This document shows positions 37,184 to 46,751 of a DNA stretch of 64,000 nucleotides, one piece after another. The translations under genes and the position numbers were made by a program. The notes under the pieces were generated by a model, which searched no databases, was not told where the DNA came from, and saw only the letters and a program-made list of their open reading frames with translations. This DNA comes from Achromobacter sp. Root83 (GTDB lineage: Bacteria; Pseudomonadota; Gammaproteobacteria; Burkholderiales; Burkholderiaceae_B): assembly GCF_001428845.1 (NCBI RefSeq), contig NZ_LMIU01000007.1:63459-127458 (forward strand), written 5' to 3'. The first letter of the stretch is position 1. Each line of letters starts with the position of its first letter.

Positions 37184-37947
37184 TCCTCCCCCAGGTACGC
37201 TTTGATGACGCGTTCGTCGTTGCGCACCTGCTCGGGGGTGCCGGTCGTGATGGGCTTGCCGTGTTCCATGACGAGGATGCGGTCCGAAATGCCCATGATC
37301 AGGCTCATGTCGTGCTCGATCAGCAGCACGGCGACACCGAACTCGCGCCGAAGCTGGTCGATCAGCGATTGCAGGTCGCGCTTTTCCTGGGGATTCAGGC
37401 CCGCCGCCGGTTCGTCCAGCATCAGCAGCCGCGGCTTGGTGATCATGCAGCGCGCGATCTCAAGGCGGCGCTGGTGGCCGTAGGCCAGGTTGCCGGCTTC
37501 GCGGTTGGCGAATTCACGCAGACCCATGAAGTCCAGCCATTGCGCGGCGCGCGACAGCGCGTCGGCTTCGGACTGGCGGTAGCTCTTCAGTTTCAGCAGG
37601 CCGGGCAGCAGCCGCGCTTCCACCTGCGTATGCTGCGCCACCAGCAGGTTCTCCAGCACGGTCAACTGCTTGAACAGCCGCACGTTCTGGAAGGTGCGCA
37701 CCAGGCCGTGGCGCGCCACCTTGTGGCTGGGCAGGCCGGTGATCGACTTGCCGTCCATGACGATGTCGCCCGCGGTCGGCGCATAGAACCCGCCCACGCA
37801 GTTGAAGACCGTGGTCTTGCCCGCCCCGTTGGGGCCGATGATGGCGAACACCTCGTCGGACTTGACTTCAAACGCCACGCTGTCGACGGCCAGCAGGCCC
37901 CCGAACCGCATGGTGAGTCCGGATACTTTCAGCAATGCCTCGCTCAT
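37180..37947 (-). CDS. livG: Branched-chain amino acid ABC ATPase LivG
   Basis: 255 residues. Walker [10 protein letters not shown], the LivG-type signature [14 protein letters not shown], Walker [14 protein letters not shown]. It pairs with LivF as the second ATPase. 4-base overlap with livM upstream and livF downstream. Confidence 0.95.
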
Positions 37948-39179
37948 TTAGACAGCTCCACGTGGGGACGCTTCATGGGCAACAATCCCTGCGGACGCCA
38001 CATCATCATCAATACCATCACCAGGCCAAACATCAGCATCCGGTACTCGGCGAATTCGCGCGCAAGCTCCGGCAGGACCGTCAGCAGGATGGCCGCGAGT
38101 ATCACGCCCACCTGCGAGCCCATGCCGCCCAGCACCACGATGGCGAGGATCAGCGCGGATTCGATGAAGGTGAAGGATTCCGGGTTCACCATGCCCTGGC
38201 GCGCCGCGAAGAAGGCGCCGCCGAAGCCCGCGAACATCGCGCCCAGCGTGAAGGCGGACAACTTGATGCGCGTGGGATTCAGCCCCAGGGAACGGCAAGC
38301 GATCTCGTCCTCGCGCAGCGCTTCCCAGGCGCGGCCGACCGGCATGCGGATCAGGCGCGTCGAAACGAACAGCGTGGCCAGCGCCAGCAGCAGCGCCATC
38401 ATGTACAGATAGATCACCATGTCCTGGTTCTGGAACGTCAGCCCGAAGAACTCATGGAACGTCGTGCCGCCTTCCGCGCTGGGCCGGCGTGTCATTTCCA
38501 GGCCGAAGACCGTGGGCTTGGGTATGCCCGAGATGCCGTCCGGACCGCCGGTCAGGGTGTTCAGGTTGATCAGCAGCAGGCGGATCATTTCACCGAAACC
38601 GAGCGTCACGATGGCCAGGTAGTCGCCCCGCAGCCGCAGCACCGGAAAGCCCAGCACGAAGCCGAACAGCGCGGCCATCGCGCCCGAGAACGGCAGCGCT
38701 TCCCAGAAGCTCCAGCCGCCCCAGTGGTACAGCAAGGCGTAGGTGTAGGCGCCCACCGCGTAAAAGCCCACGAAGCCCAGGTCCAGCAGCCCCGCGAAAC
38801 CGACCACGATGTTCAGGCCCAGGCCCAGCATCACGTAGATCAGCACCAGCGTGGCGATGTCCACCGAGCTGCGGCCCGCGAAGAACGGCCAGACCACGGC
38901 GATGGCCAGAATCAGCAGCAGCAGCGCCTTGTTGTTCTTGGCGGGCGCCGAAGGCAGGACCGGCAGGCTCGTCTTGAGCTTGCGGAAAGGAATCGCGATC
39001 CAGGGCCGCAGCATCTGGAACGCGAACACCACCGCCGCGGCCAGCGCCACCAGCGACCAGTTCGACTCCATCGACGTGCGCGCGCCCTGCCGGATCAGTT
39101 GCAGGCCGAACACCGGGGTGACGATGACCGCCGTCAGCACGGCCGCCATCGTGGCGTTTTTCAGATTGTTTTTCGACAT
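37944..39179 (-). CDS. livM: Branched-chain amino acid permease LivM
   Basis: 411 residues with about ten membrane helices. It contains [25 protein letters not shown] and the cytoplasmic EAA-type loop [24 protein letters not shown] that docks the ATPases. It has an N-terminal extension of about 100 residues with extra hydrophobic segments before the conserved core, as in E. coli LivM. Its ATG overlaps the livH TGA (TGATG). Confidence 0.93.
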   Translation of the reverse strand: MSKNNLKNATMAAVLTAVIVTPVFGLQLIRQGARTSMESNWSLVALAAAVVFAFQMLRPWIAIPFRKLKTSLPVLPSAPAKNNKALLLLILAIAVVWPFFAGRSSVDIATLVLIYVMLGLGLNIVVGFAGLLDLGFVGFYAVGAYTYALLYHWGGWSFWEALPFSGAMAALFGFVLGFPVLRLRGDYLAIVTLGFGEMIRLLLINLNTLTGGPDGISGIPKPTVFGLEMTRRPSAEGGTTFHEFFGLTFQNQDMVIYLYMMALLLALATLFVSTRLIRMPVGRAWEALREDEIACRSLGLNPTRIKLSAFTLGAMFAGFGGAFFAARQGMVNPESFTFIESALILAIVVLGGMGSQVGVILAAILLTVLPELAREFAEYRMLMFGLVMVLMMMWRPQGLLPMKRPHVELSK

Positions 39180-40105
39180 CAGACTTTTTCCACCTCAGGT
39201 TTGCCCAGCAGCCCGGTGGGACGGAACAGCAGAATCAGGACCAGCAGCGAAAACGCCACGATGTCCTTGTACTGCGACGATATATAGGCAGCCGCGAAGG
39301 TCTCGGCCAGGCCCAGCAGCACGCCGCCCAGCATGGCGCCGGGGATGCTGCCGATACCGCCCAGCACCGCCGCCGTGAAGGCCTTGATGCCAGCGAGAAA
39401 GCCGATGAAGGGATTCAACTTGCCGATGGTGATGGCGATCAGCACGCCGCCCACCGCCGCCAGGATCGCGCCCATCACGAACGTGAACGAGATCACGCGG
39501 TTGGTGTCAATGCCCAGCAGGTTGGCCATGTGCATGTCCTGCGAGCAGGCGCGCGAGGCGCGGCCCATGCGGGAATACTTGATGAACAGCGTCAGGGCGA
39601 CCATCAGCACCACCGTGACCACGATGATCATGATGCGCGAGTACGGAATCGTGACGTCGAAGTCGGATCCCATGTGGAACTGCACGGCGCCCGACACCAG
39701 CGAGGGCACGGCCATGTCGCGCGCGCCCTGGCCCAGGGCCACCCAGTTCTGCAGGAAGATGGACATACCGATGGCCGAGATCAGCGCCACCAGCCGGGGG
39801 CTGCTGCGCACCGGCCGGTAGGCCACGCGCTCGACGGAAAAGCCGTAGACGCCGGTGACCGCGATGGCCACGAGCAGCATGGAAGCGATGATGAACGGCA
39901 TCGGCAGACCACTGTTGGTGCCGATGGAAGTGAGCGTGACCAGGCCGACGTAGGCGCCGATCATATAGATTTCGCCGTGGGCGAAGTTGATCATACCGAT
40001 GATGCCGTAGACCATTGTGTAGCCGATGGCGATCAACGCATAGATCGCGCCCAGAGACAATCCGTTGAAGAATTGCTGGGTAAGTTGGGGTATGAGGTCG
40101 GACAT
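39179..40105 (-). CDS. livH: Branched-chain amino acid permease LivH
   Basis: 308 residues with about eight membrane helices. [41 protein letters not shown] is the LivH signature; the [21 protein letters not shown] loop contacts the ATPases. Start ATG 40105, preceded by GGAG at the usual distance. A perfect 12-bp hairpin lies 22 bases upstream. Confidence 0.95.
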   Translation of the reverse strand: MSDLIPQLTQQFFNGLSLGAIYALIAIGYTMVYGIIGMINFAHGEIYMIGAYVGLVTLTSIGTNSGLPMPFIIASMLLVAIAVTGVYGFSVERVAYRPVRSSPRLVALISAIGMSIFLQNWVALGQGARDMAVPSLVSGAVQFHMGSDFDVTIPYSRIMIIVVTVVLMVALTLFIKYSRMGRASRACSQDMHMANLLGIDTNRVISFTFVMGAILAAVGGVLIAITIGKLNPFIGFLAGIKAFTAAVLGGIGSIPGAMLGGVLLGLAETFAAAYISSQYKDIVAFSLLVLILLFRPTGLLGKPEVEKV

Positions 40106-40126
40106 TGTTTCTCTTGCTCCAAATAG

Positions 40127-40159
40127 TTCCGGCTCCGGTAGAGAGACCCGGAGCCGGAA
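40127..40159 (-). promoter_or_regulatory. Hairpin just upstream of livH
   Basis: Perfect 12-base arms TTCCGGCTCCGG / CCGGAGCCGGAA around a 9-base loop, ending 22 bases before the livH start. There is no U-run, so it may shield or attenuate the RNA or stabilise the livK message rather than stop transcription. Confidence 0.6.
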
Positions 40160-40266
40160 ACCTGGGCGTATTTTATAAGGGCCTGTGGCCACCGCCTGCC
40201 GGCCGCACAGCGCTTTTGGCGCATCGCTACGCGGATTACGGCACAACGAAGACGACAGGCCCTACA

Positions 40267-40285
40267 CGCCGGCGGCATGCCGGCG
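40267..40285 (-). promoter_or_regulatory. Hairpin just after livK
   Basis: CGCCGGC-GGCAT-GCCGGCG, perfect 7-base arms, 11 bases past the livK stop. Together with the hairpin at 40127-40159 it separates the binding-protein gene from the permease genes. Confidence 0.55.
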
Positions 40286-40296
40286 GGATCGCGAGT

Positions 40297-41412
40297 TTAC
40301 AGCTGGGTCTTCTTTCCGTCCTTGTCCCACTTATAGACGGCGAATTCGAAGTCTTTCAAATCGCCCTTGGCATCGTACTCAACCTTGCCGATACCGGTGT
40401 TGAACGTGGTCTTGTGCATGTAGTCGGCCACCTTGGCGGGATCTTCGCCCACGGCGTTGATGCTGTCGGCCAGGATCTGGACCGCGGCGTAGGCCGGCAT
40501 CTGGAAGGCGCCGTCCGGATCGCGCTTGGCGTCCTTGAAGGCCTTGACGATGCTCTCGTTGCCCGGGAGCTTGGTGAAGTCCGCCGGCAGCGTGACCAGC
40601 AGGCCGTCGATGGCCGGGCCGGCGATGGCCACCAGATCCTGGTTGGCGGTGCCTTCCGGACCCATGAACTGGACCTTCAGGCCCTGTTCACGCGCCTGGC
40701 GCAGCAACAGGCCCAGTTCGGGGTGATAGCCGCCGAAATAGACCAGGTCCACGCCCGCCGACTTCAGCTTGGTGATGATGGCCGAGTAGTCGCTGTCGCC
40801 AACGTTGATGCCTTCGAACAGCGCGACGTTGACCTTTTCCTTGGCCAGGGCGTCCCTGACCTGGGTGGCCACGCCGGAGCCGTAGGTCTGCTTGTCGTGC
40901 AGGACGGCGACCTTCTTGGGCTTCAGGGTCTTGGCGATATAGCCGGCGGCGTACGGGCCTTGCTGGTCGTCGCGGCCGATGGTGCGGAAGAAGAAATGCG
41001 GCTTGATGGTGTCGGTGACCAGGGGCGACGTGGCGCCCGGGGTGATGCCGACAATGCCCTCTTCCTCGTAGACCTTTACGGCGGCGACCGTCACGCCCGA
41101 GCAGGCATGGGCCACGGCGAACTTGGCGCCGGAGTTGACCACGCGGTTGGCGGCGGGAACGGCCTGCTTGGGTTCGCAGCCGTCGTCGATCAGGATGGGT
41201 TCGAGCTTCTTGCCCTTGACGCCGCCCTTGGCGTTGATCGTTTCGATGGCGGTCAGCGCGCCGGCCTGGATCTGGTCGCCGTACTGCGTGTTGGGACCGG
41301 TCATGGGCTGGGGAATGCCAATCTTGATCGTGTCGGCGGCGTGCGCGGCGCCAGCCAAGGCAAGTGCCCCAAGCGCCATGGCTACCGGGGTAAGGCGATT
41401 CAGAAACTTCAT
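40297..41412 (-). CDS. livK: Branched-chain amino acid-binding protein LivK
   Basis: 371 residues. Signal peptide ending LAGAAHA-ADT, then IGIPQPMTGPNTQYGDQIQAG, and the Cys pair in LIDDGCEPKQ and VAHACSG that forms a disulfide in LivJ/K. Start MKFLNRL at 41412. A 191-base gap with two hairpins separates it from livH. A paralogue at 47965 shares most of the sequence. Confidence 0.93.
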   Translation of the reverse strand: MKFLNRLTPVAMALGALALAGAAHAADTIKIGIPQPMTGPNTQYGDQIQAGALTAIETINAKGGVKGKKLEPILIDDGCEPKQAVPAANRVVNSGAKFAVAHACSGVTVAAVKVYEEEGIVGITPGATSPLVTDTIKPHFFFRTIGRDDQQGPYAAGYIAKTLKPKKVAVLHDKQTYGSGVATQVRDALAKEKVNVALFEGINVGDSDYSAIITKLKSAGVDLVYFGGYHPELGLLLRQAREQGLKVQFMGPEGTANQDLVAIAGPAIDGLLVTLPADFTKLPGNESIVKAFKDAKRDPDGAFQMPAYAAVQILADSINAVGEDPAKVADYMHKTTFNTGIGKVEYDAKGDLKDFEFAVYKWDKDGKKTQL

Positions 41413-41806
41413 GCGGAGTTCTCCAGCGAGGTTTTGAGCGGCTCTGTTCAATGCGGTTTATCGGGAGAGTGCCCCTTGATCCGCATTGCCCGTCGCCGGC
41501 TTCTTGGGCAAAAACACGGTGTGGGCGGTATTCTGGAAGCAAGCCGCCATACTGTCACTGCGTGTAATCCCCAATATTTACGGAGAACCGATTAATCGTG
41601 ACACATCGGTGCCGCAAGCCGGTGAATTCACTGGATAAATCTCAAAAGCGCCTTAATCGGAAACTGGCGCCGCGCGGCCAAATATGCTTGGCCGTTTCGA
41701 TGAAAATTCATTAATACGCTGTTTAAGCACGCATTTGAATACAGTACTTACGCAGGTCTTACAGATAATGCCAGCCGTATTAATAATGGCCTATTAAAAA
41801 CCGGCG
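41413..41806. other. 394-base AT-richer intergenic stretch upstream of livK
   Basis: No gene found. It is clearly AT-richer than the surroundings, with repeated TTAAT/ATTAAT motifs (for example 41591-41596, 41652-41656, 41710-41714, 41768-41773) and a hairpin CGGCCAA-N6-TTGGCCG at 41675-41694. It should hold the liv promoter and binding sites, and it lies between livK and the end of the transporter gene, both on the minus strand. Confidence 0.5.
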
Positions 41807-42361
41807 CTATGCGTTGGCCGGCTTGGCCAGATTCCACATCAGCGCCCGGAACGGCGCCAGCATGCTGACATTGACCGCCAGCTTGATGGCCAGGTCGCCC
41901 AGCATCCACGTGACCCACGGCGCACCGGTCGCGGCGAAGGCCACGCTGAAGAACACCACGGTGTCCAGCCCGGCTCCCAGCACGCCGGACGCCAGCGGCG
42001 CGCGCCACCAGCGCTGGTCGCGCAGGCGGTCGAACACCCGGATGTCCACGAGCTGCGCGCAGAGATACGCCAGGCCCGAGGCCAACGCGATACGGGGCGA
42101 AGCCACCCATACCGACACGGCCAGCGCGGCGGCGAAACCGAACCAGACGACGCGCCGGGCCGCCGCCGGGCCAAAGCGCCGGTTCAGGACGTCGGTCACC
42201 AGGAAGGCCACCGGATAAGACAGCCCGCCCCAGGTGAGCCAGTCGTTCAGCGGCACCTGGACCAGAATGTTCGAGCCCACCACTACGACCAGCATGCACA
42301 GCACGGCAATGCCGAACTGCAAACGCGTCATGGCCGGAAAGCGCGAAGCCGTGGCGATCAT
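41807..42361 (-). CDS. Queuosine precursor transporter family protein (YhhQ/VUT)
   Basis: 184 residues, about five to six membrane helices. Conserved blocks: VPLNDWLTWGGLSYPVAFLVTDVLNRRFGPAAARRVVWFGF and the later ALASGLAYLCAQLVDIRVFDRLR...GAGLDTVVFFSVAF. The family imports queuine or preQ1 precursors. The ATG overlaps the proC stop (ATGA), so they are translated together, an unusual partnership. The start could also be ATG 42331 (MTRLQFG). Confidence 0.85.
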   Translation of the reverse strand: MIATASRFPAMTRLQFGIAVLCMLVVVVGSNILVQVPLNDWLTWGGLSYPVAFLVTDVLNRRFGPAAARRVVWFGFAAALAVSVWVASPRIALASGLAYLCAQLVDIRVFDRLRDQRWWRAPLASGVLGAGLDTVVFFSVAFAATGAPWVTWMLGDLAIKLAVNVSMLAPFRALMWNLAKPANA

Positions 42362-43191
42362 TTCCCGAACTCCTCGGCCAGCGCGCGCGACCGGCTGGCC
42401 GCGGCCGCCATGGCGTCCTCGACGATGCGGGTAAAGCCCGCCGCCCCGAAAGCGTCCAGCGCGGCGGCCGTGGTGCCGCCCTTGGAGGTGACGCGTTCGC
42501 GCAGCACGGACAGCGGCTCGGGCGATTCCGCGGCAAGCCGGGTGGCCCCGGCCAGGGTGCCCAGGGCAAGCTGCCTGGCCTGGTCGGCCGTCAGGCCCAC
42601 CTTCACGCCGCCCGCCACCAGGGCTTCCAGGAACAGGAATACATAGGCCGGCCCGCTGCCCGACAAGGCCGTCACCGCATCGAGCGCGGCGTCGTCGTCC
42701 ACCCACACCACCTGGCCCACGCTGGACAGCAGGCGGGCGGCCAGATCGCGGTCGGCCTGGTCCACGCCATCCAGCGCCGCCAGTCCGGTCATGCCCTCGC
42801 CCACCAGGGCGGGCGTATTGGGCATGCAGCGCACCAGGCGGCCAAAGGGCGCCTCGGGCGTGCCCAGCCACGCGGCCAGCGTGTCGGCGCGGATGCCGGC
42901 GGCCACGCTTACCACCAAGGTGTCGTCTTGCAGCCACTGACGCGTAGAAGCCACAACGTCTTTCATGTTCTGTGGCTTGACCGCGAACACCCACACCCGG
43001 CACCGCGCCAGGGCATCGCCGGGGGCCGTCGCCGTGGTCATGCCGCGGGCCTGCCAGGCGGCGTGCGCATCCTCGTTTATGTCAATGACATGGATGTTCC
43101 CGGCGGCGCATACTTTGCCGGCCAGTCCGGACGCCAGGGCAGCCGCCATGTTGCCCCCGCCAATGAACGCAATCGAAAGTTCGTTTTTCAT
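42358..43191 (-). CDS. proC: Pyrroline-5-carboxylate reductase
   Basis: 277 residues. NAD(P)H motif IAFIGGGNMAAALASGL, VFAVKPQNMKDV, RCMPNTPALVGEG, and the C-terminal GSGPAYVFLFLEALVAGGVKVGLTADQARQLA and TSKGGTTAAALD. Last step of proline synthesis. In many relatives proC follows yggS; here the next gene is the YhhQ-type transporter. Confidence 0.95.
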   Translation of the reverse strand: MKNELSIAFIGGGNMAAALASGLAGKVCAAGNIHVIDINEDAHAAWQARGMTTATAPGDALARCRVWVFAVKPQNMKDVVASTRQWLQDDTLVVSVAAGIRADTLAAWLGTPEAPFGRLVRCMPNTPALVGEGMTGLAALDGVDQADRDLAARLLSSVGQVVWVDDDAALDAVTALSGSGPAYVFLFLEALVAGGVKVGLTADQARQLALGTLAGATRLAAESPEPLSVLRERVTSKGGTTAAALDAFGAAGFTRIVEDAMAAAASRSRALAEEFGK

Positions 43192-43290
43192 AGGCCGCGA
43201 TTGTAAACGGTCAAGTTCCTTGGAGAAAAAAAAGGAAATGTTCGTTCGCGCCTGAAACGCGCAATTTGACAGGCGTTTGGTCTGATGTGA

Positions 43291-43308
43291 AAGTCACGGT
43301 TTTGTCAC
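43291..43308 (+). promoter_or_regulatory. Candidate Pho box upstream of ugpB
   Basis: Two 7-base direct repeats spaced 11 bases, AAGTCAC-GGTT-TTGTCAC, match the half-site pattern of the PhoB box (CTGTCAT-N4-CTGTCAC). A -10-like TTCATA follows at 43315-43320, so the box occupies the -35 position, as in Pho-activated promoters. Confidence 0.55.
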
Positions 43309-43384
43309 AAACAATTCATAAGGTGTCGTGTTTCATGCGCCCGGACAACCCGGCCGCAACACGCCCAACTGGAGGAACCTCACT

Positions 43385-44698
43385 ATGCGATCCCACCGTA
43401 TTGCCTTGACCTTTGCCGCCATCATGACGGCTTTCGCGGGCGCTTCCGCGCATGCCGCCACCGAGATCCAGTTCTGGCACTCGATGGAAGGCGCCCTGGG
43501 CGACCGCGTGAACGGCCTGGTCGAAGAATTCAACAAGAAGAACCCCGACTACCAGGTGAAGGCTGTCTACAAGGGCAACTATGGTGAGTCCATGAACGCC
43601 GGCATCGCCGCGTTCCGCGCCGGCAACGCCCCGGACATCCTCCAGGTCTTCGAAGTCGGCACCGCCACCATGATGTACGCCAAGGGCGCCATCAAGCCGG
43701 TGCAGCAGATGTCCGAAGAAGCGGGCAACCCGATCGATCCGAAGGAATTCATCGGCGCCGTGGCCGGCTACTACTCGTCGCCCGAAGGCAAGCTGGTGTC
43801 GATGCCCTTCAATAGCTCGACCGTGGTCTTCTACTACAACAAGGACGCCTTCAAGAAGGCGGGCCTGGACGCCGACAATCCTCCCAAGACCTGGGAAGAG
43901 CTGGCCGCCGCCGGCCAGAAGCTGAAGGCCGCGGGCCAGGAATGCGGTTACACCACGTCCTGGCCGTCCTGGACCCAGCTCGAAACCTTCTCGGCCTGGC
44001 ATAACGTGCCGTACGCCACCAAGGACAACGGTTTCGGCGGCCTGGACGCGCGCATCGCCATCAACACCCCGCTGCACGTGCGCCACCTGGAAAACCTGGC
44101 GAAGCTGGGCAAGGAAGGCATCTTCATGTACGGCGGCCGTGGCGACGAACCGAATTCGCTGTTCATCAGCGGCAAGTGCGCCATGATCACCGGCTCGTCC
44201 GGCCTGCGCGCCAACATCGCCAAGAACGCCAAGTTCGAGTTCGGCACGTCCACGCTGCCCTACTACGCCGACGTCAAGGGCGCACCGCAGAACACCATCA
44301 TCGGCGGCGCTTCGCTGTGGGTCTTCGCCAACAAGAAGCCGGAAACCTACAAGGGCGTGACCGCGTTCTTCAAGTTCCTGGCCAGCCCGGAAATCGCCGC
44401 CCGCTGGCACCAGCAGACCGGCTACGTGCCCGTCACCAAGGCCGCGTACGAGCTGACCAAGAAGGACGGCTTCTATGAGAAGAACCCCGGCACCGAAGTG
44501 GGCGTGAAACAGCTCAACGTCGAGACCACCGCGCAGTCGCGCGGCCTGCGCCTGGGCTTCCTGCCGCAGATCCGCGAAATCGAAGACGCCGAAATCGAAC
44601 GTATCGTCTCCGGCAAGGTTGCAGCCAAGGACGGCGCCGAGAACATCGTCAAGCGCGGCAATGAACTGCTGGAAAAGTTCGAGAAGAGTGTAAAGTAG
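43385..44698 (+). CDS. ugpB: sn-Glycerol-3-phosphate-binding protein UgpB
   Basis: 437 residues. Signal peptide ending GASAHA-ATE, then EIQFWHSMEGALGDRVNGLVEEFN, the UgpB N-terminus; later PFNSSTVVFYYNKDAFKKAGLD and GGASLWVFANKKPE. Periplasmic receptor for glycerol-3-phosphate and glycerophosphodiesters. The first ATG of the frame is earlier, but ATG 43385 has the signal peptide. Expression probably depends on phosphate through the Pho box. Confidence 0.93.
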   Translation: MRSHRIALTFAAIMTAFAGASAHAATEIQFWHSMEGALGDRVNGLVEEFNKKNPDYQVKAVYKGNYGESMNAGIAAFRAGNAPDILQVFEVGTATMMYAKGAIKPVQQMSEEAGNPIDPKEFIGAVAGYYSSPEGKLVSMPFNSSTVVFYYNKDAFKKAGLDADNPPKTWEELAAAGQKLKAAGQECGYTTSWPSWTQLETFSAWHNVPYATKDNGFGGLDARIAINTPLHVRHLENLAKLGKEGIFMYGGRGDEPNSLFISGKCAMITGSSGLRANIAKNAKFEFGTSTLPYYADVKGAPQNTIIGGASLWVFANKKPETYKGVTAFFKFLASPEIAARWHQQTGYVPVTKAAYELTKKDGFYEKNPGTEVGVKQLNVETTAQSRGLRLGFLPQIREIEDAEIERIVSGKVAAKDGAENIVKRGNELLEKFEKSVK

Positions 44699-44792
44699 CG
44701 CCCTTTCGCGCGACGATCCCGTCATCCTGTCAATCGGCATTTTCCATGTCGTGACAAGGACTTGGGGGTTTGAGCGCAAGGCTTGACTACGA

Positions 44793-44827
44793 GGCTTAAA
44801 GCCCTGGTTTTTTTAGGGCTTTAAGCC
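44793..44827 (+). promoter_or_regulatory. Large hairpin between ugpB and ugpA
   Basis: Perfect 13-base arms GGCTTAAAGCCCT / AGGGCTTTAAGCC around a T-rich 9-base loop. It may end or slow transcription after ugpB or protect its 3' end. Confidence 0.6.
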
Positions 44828-44900
44828 TATCGTGTTTTTATGAGTGCCGGAGCTTTCGGGTTCCGGGCGCCTCGCGCGATGCTGGCGAAGGCGGTTTCAG

Positions 44901-44927
44901 GCGGCGGTTACTCCAACCGCCGCTTTT
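44901..44927 (+). terminator. Intrinsic terminator 20 bases before ugpA
   Basis: GCGGCGGTT-ACTCC-AACCGCCGC followed by TTTT. It looks like a full intrinsic terminator, so ugpAEC would depend on read-through or on regulation of this element. Confidence 0.65.
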
Positions 44928-44947
44928 CTGTACCTTGGGTTCCCCCT

Positions 44948-45829
44948 ATGGAAAAACGCGTTGTATTCGGGCACAAGACCTTGCCCTATCTGCTGCTCCT
45001 GCCGCAGCTGATCATTACCGTGGTGTTCTTCTTCCTTCCCGCCGGACAAGCCATGTGGCAGTCCATGCGCCTTGAAGATCCCTTCGGTCTGTCCTCCCAG
45101 TTCGTCGGGCTGGACAACTTCATCGAACTGTTCTCGCAACAGGCCTATCTGGATTCCTTCCGCGTCACCGCGTTCTTCTCGGTCATGGTGGCGGGCATCG
45201 GCCTGGGCGTTTCGCTGGTGCTGGCCGTCATGGCCGACCGCGTCATCCGCGGCGCAGGCTTGTACAAGACGCTGCTCATCTGGCCGTATGCCGTGGCGCC
45301 CGCCGTCGTCGGCGTGCTGTGGCTGTTCCTGTTCTCGCCTTCCGTCGGCATCCTGGCCGTGGCCCTGCGCAAATCGGGCGTGGACTGGAATCCGCGCCTG
45401 GACGGCGGCCAGGCCATGACCCTGGTGATCATCGCGGCCGTCTGGAAGCAGGTGTCGTACAACTTCCTGTTCTTCCTGGCGGGCCTGCAATCGATTCCGC
45501 GCTCGCTCATCGAAGCCGCCGCGATCGACGGCGCCAGCCCCGCCCGCCGCTTCTGGACGATCGTGTTCCCGCTGCTGTCGCCCACCACGTTCTTCCTGCT
45601 CGTGGTCAACATCATCTACGCCTTCTTCGACACCTTCGCCGTGATCGATACGACCACGCAGGGCGGCCCCGGCACGGCCACCGCGATCCTCGTCTACAAG
45701 GTGTACAGCGACGGCTTCCGCGGCCTGGACCTCGGTTCGTCCGCCGCCCAATCCGTGGTGCTGATGTTCATTGTGGTTGCCTTGACGGTCGTGCAATTCC
45801 GCTACGTCGACCGCAAAGTGCAGTATTGA
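44948..45829 (+). CDS. ugpA: Glycerol-3-phosphate ABC permease UgpA
   Basis: 293 residues, six membrane helices. The cytoplasmic EAA loop is [30 protein letters not shown]. Start ATG 44948 ([10 protein letters not shown]) has a weak ribosome site. UgpE follows 21 bases after its stop. Confidence 0.93.
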   Translation: MEKRVVFGHKTLPYLLLLPQLIITVVFFFLPAGQAMWQSMRLEDPFGLSSQFVGLDNFIELFSQQAYLDSFRVTAFFSVMVAGIGLGVSLVLAVMADRVIRGAGLYKTLLIWPYAVAPAVVGVLWLFLFSPSVGILAVALRKSGVDWNPRLDGGQAMTLVIIAAVWKQVSYNFLFFLAGLQSIPRSLIEAAAIDGASPARRFWTIVFPLLSPTTFFLLVVNIIYAFFDTFAVIDTTTQGGPGTATAILVYKVYSDGFRGLDLGSSAAQSVVLMFIVVALTVVQFRYVDRKVQY

Positions 45830-45850
45830 TTTTGTTCGAGGCTCATAACA

Positions 45851-46702
45851 ATGGTTGAACGCCGTCCCTGGCTGGATATTCTGGCCCACGTCATTCTGCT
45901 CTGCGGGGTGGCGCTGGTGGCATTTCCGCTTTACGTCACTTTCGTTGCGTCCACCCAGACCGCACAGGAAGTGGCGCAGGCGCCCATGTCGCTGATTCCC
46001 GGTCCGCACTTCGTGGACAACTACATGCAGGCCCTGTTCGGCGGCTCGTCGGGCGGCTCCTCGGGCGCGCCCGTGGGCCGCATGATGTACGTCAGCCTGA
46101 TCATGGCGCTGGCGATTTCCATCGGCAAGATCGCGATCTCGCTGCTGTCGGCGTTCGCGGTGGTGTACTTCCGCTTCCCCGGCCGCATGTTCTTTTTCTG
46201 GATGATCTTCGTCACGCTCATGCTGCCCGTCGAAGTCCGGATCGCGCCCACCTACAAGGTGGTTGCCGACCTGGGGCTGCTCAACAGCTATGCCGGCCTG
46301 ACCTTGCCGCTGATCGCATCGGCCACGGCCACCTTCCTGTTCCGCCAGTTCTTCCTGACGGTGCCGGACGAGCTGATCGAAGCCGCGCGCATCGACGGCG
46401 CCGGCCCCGTGCGCTTCTTCCGCGACGTGCTGCTGCCGCTGTCGAAGACCAGCATCGCCGCGCTCTTCGTGATCCAGTTCATCTATGGCTGGAACCAATA
46501 CCTGTGGCCGCTGCTGGTGACCACGCAGGAAGACATGTACCCCGTCGTCATCGGCATCAAGCGGATGATCAGCGGCGGCGACAGCGTGACCGAATGGAAC
46601 ATCACCATGGCCACCGCCATGCTCGCGATGATCCCACCGGCGCTGGTCGTCATCCTGATGCAGAAATGGTTCGTCAAGGGTCTGGTCGACACTGAAAAGT
46701 GA
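45851..46702 (+). CDS. ugpE: Glycerol-3-phosphate ABC permease UgpE
   Basis: 283 residues, six membrane helices. Conserved [26 protein letters not shown], and the EAA loop [27 protein letters not shown]. It forms the channel with UgpA. Confidence 0.93.
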   Translation: MVERRPWLDILAHVILLCGVALVAFPLYVTFVASTQTAQEVAQAPMSLIPGPHFVDNYMQALFGGSSGGSSGAPVGRMMYVSLIMALAISIGKIAISLLSAFAVVYFRFPGRMFFFWMIFVTLMLPVEVRIAPTYKVVADLGLLNSYAGLTLPLIASATATFLFRQFFLTVPDELIEAARIDGAGPVRFFRDVLLPLSKTSIAALFVIQFIYGWNQYLWPLLVTTQEDMYPVVIGIKRMISGGDSVTEWNITMATAMLAMIPPALVVILMQKWFVKGLVDTEK

Positions 46703-46751
46703 CGCTTGCCCGCCCTCGCCCACCCGAACACGACTCCGAACACGAATAAAC

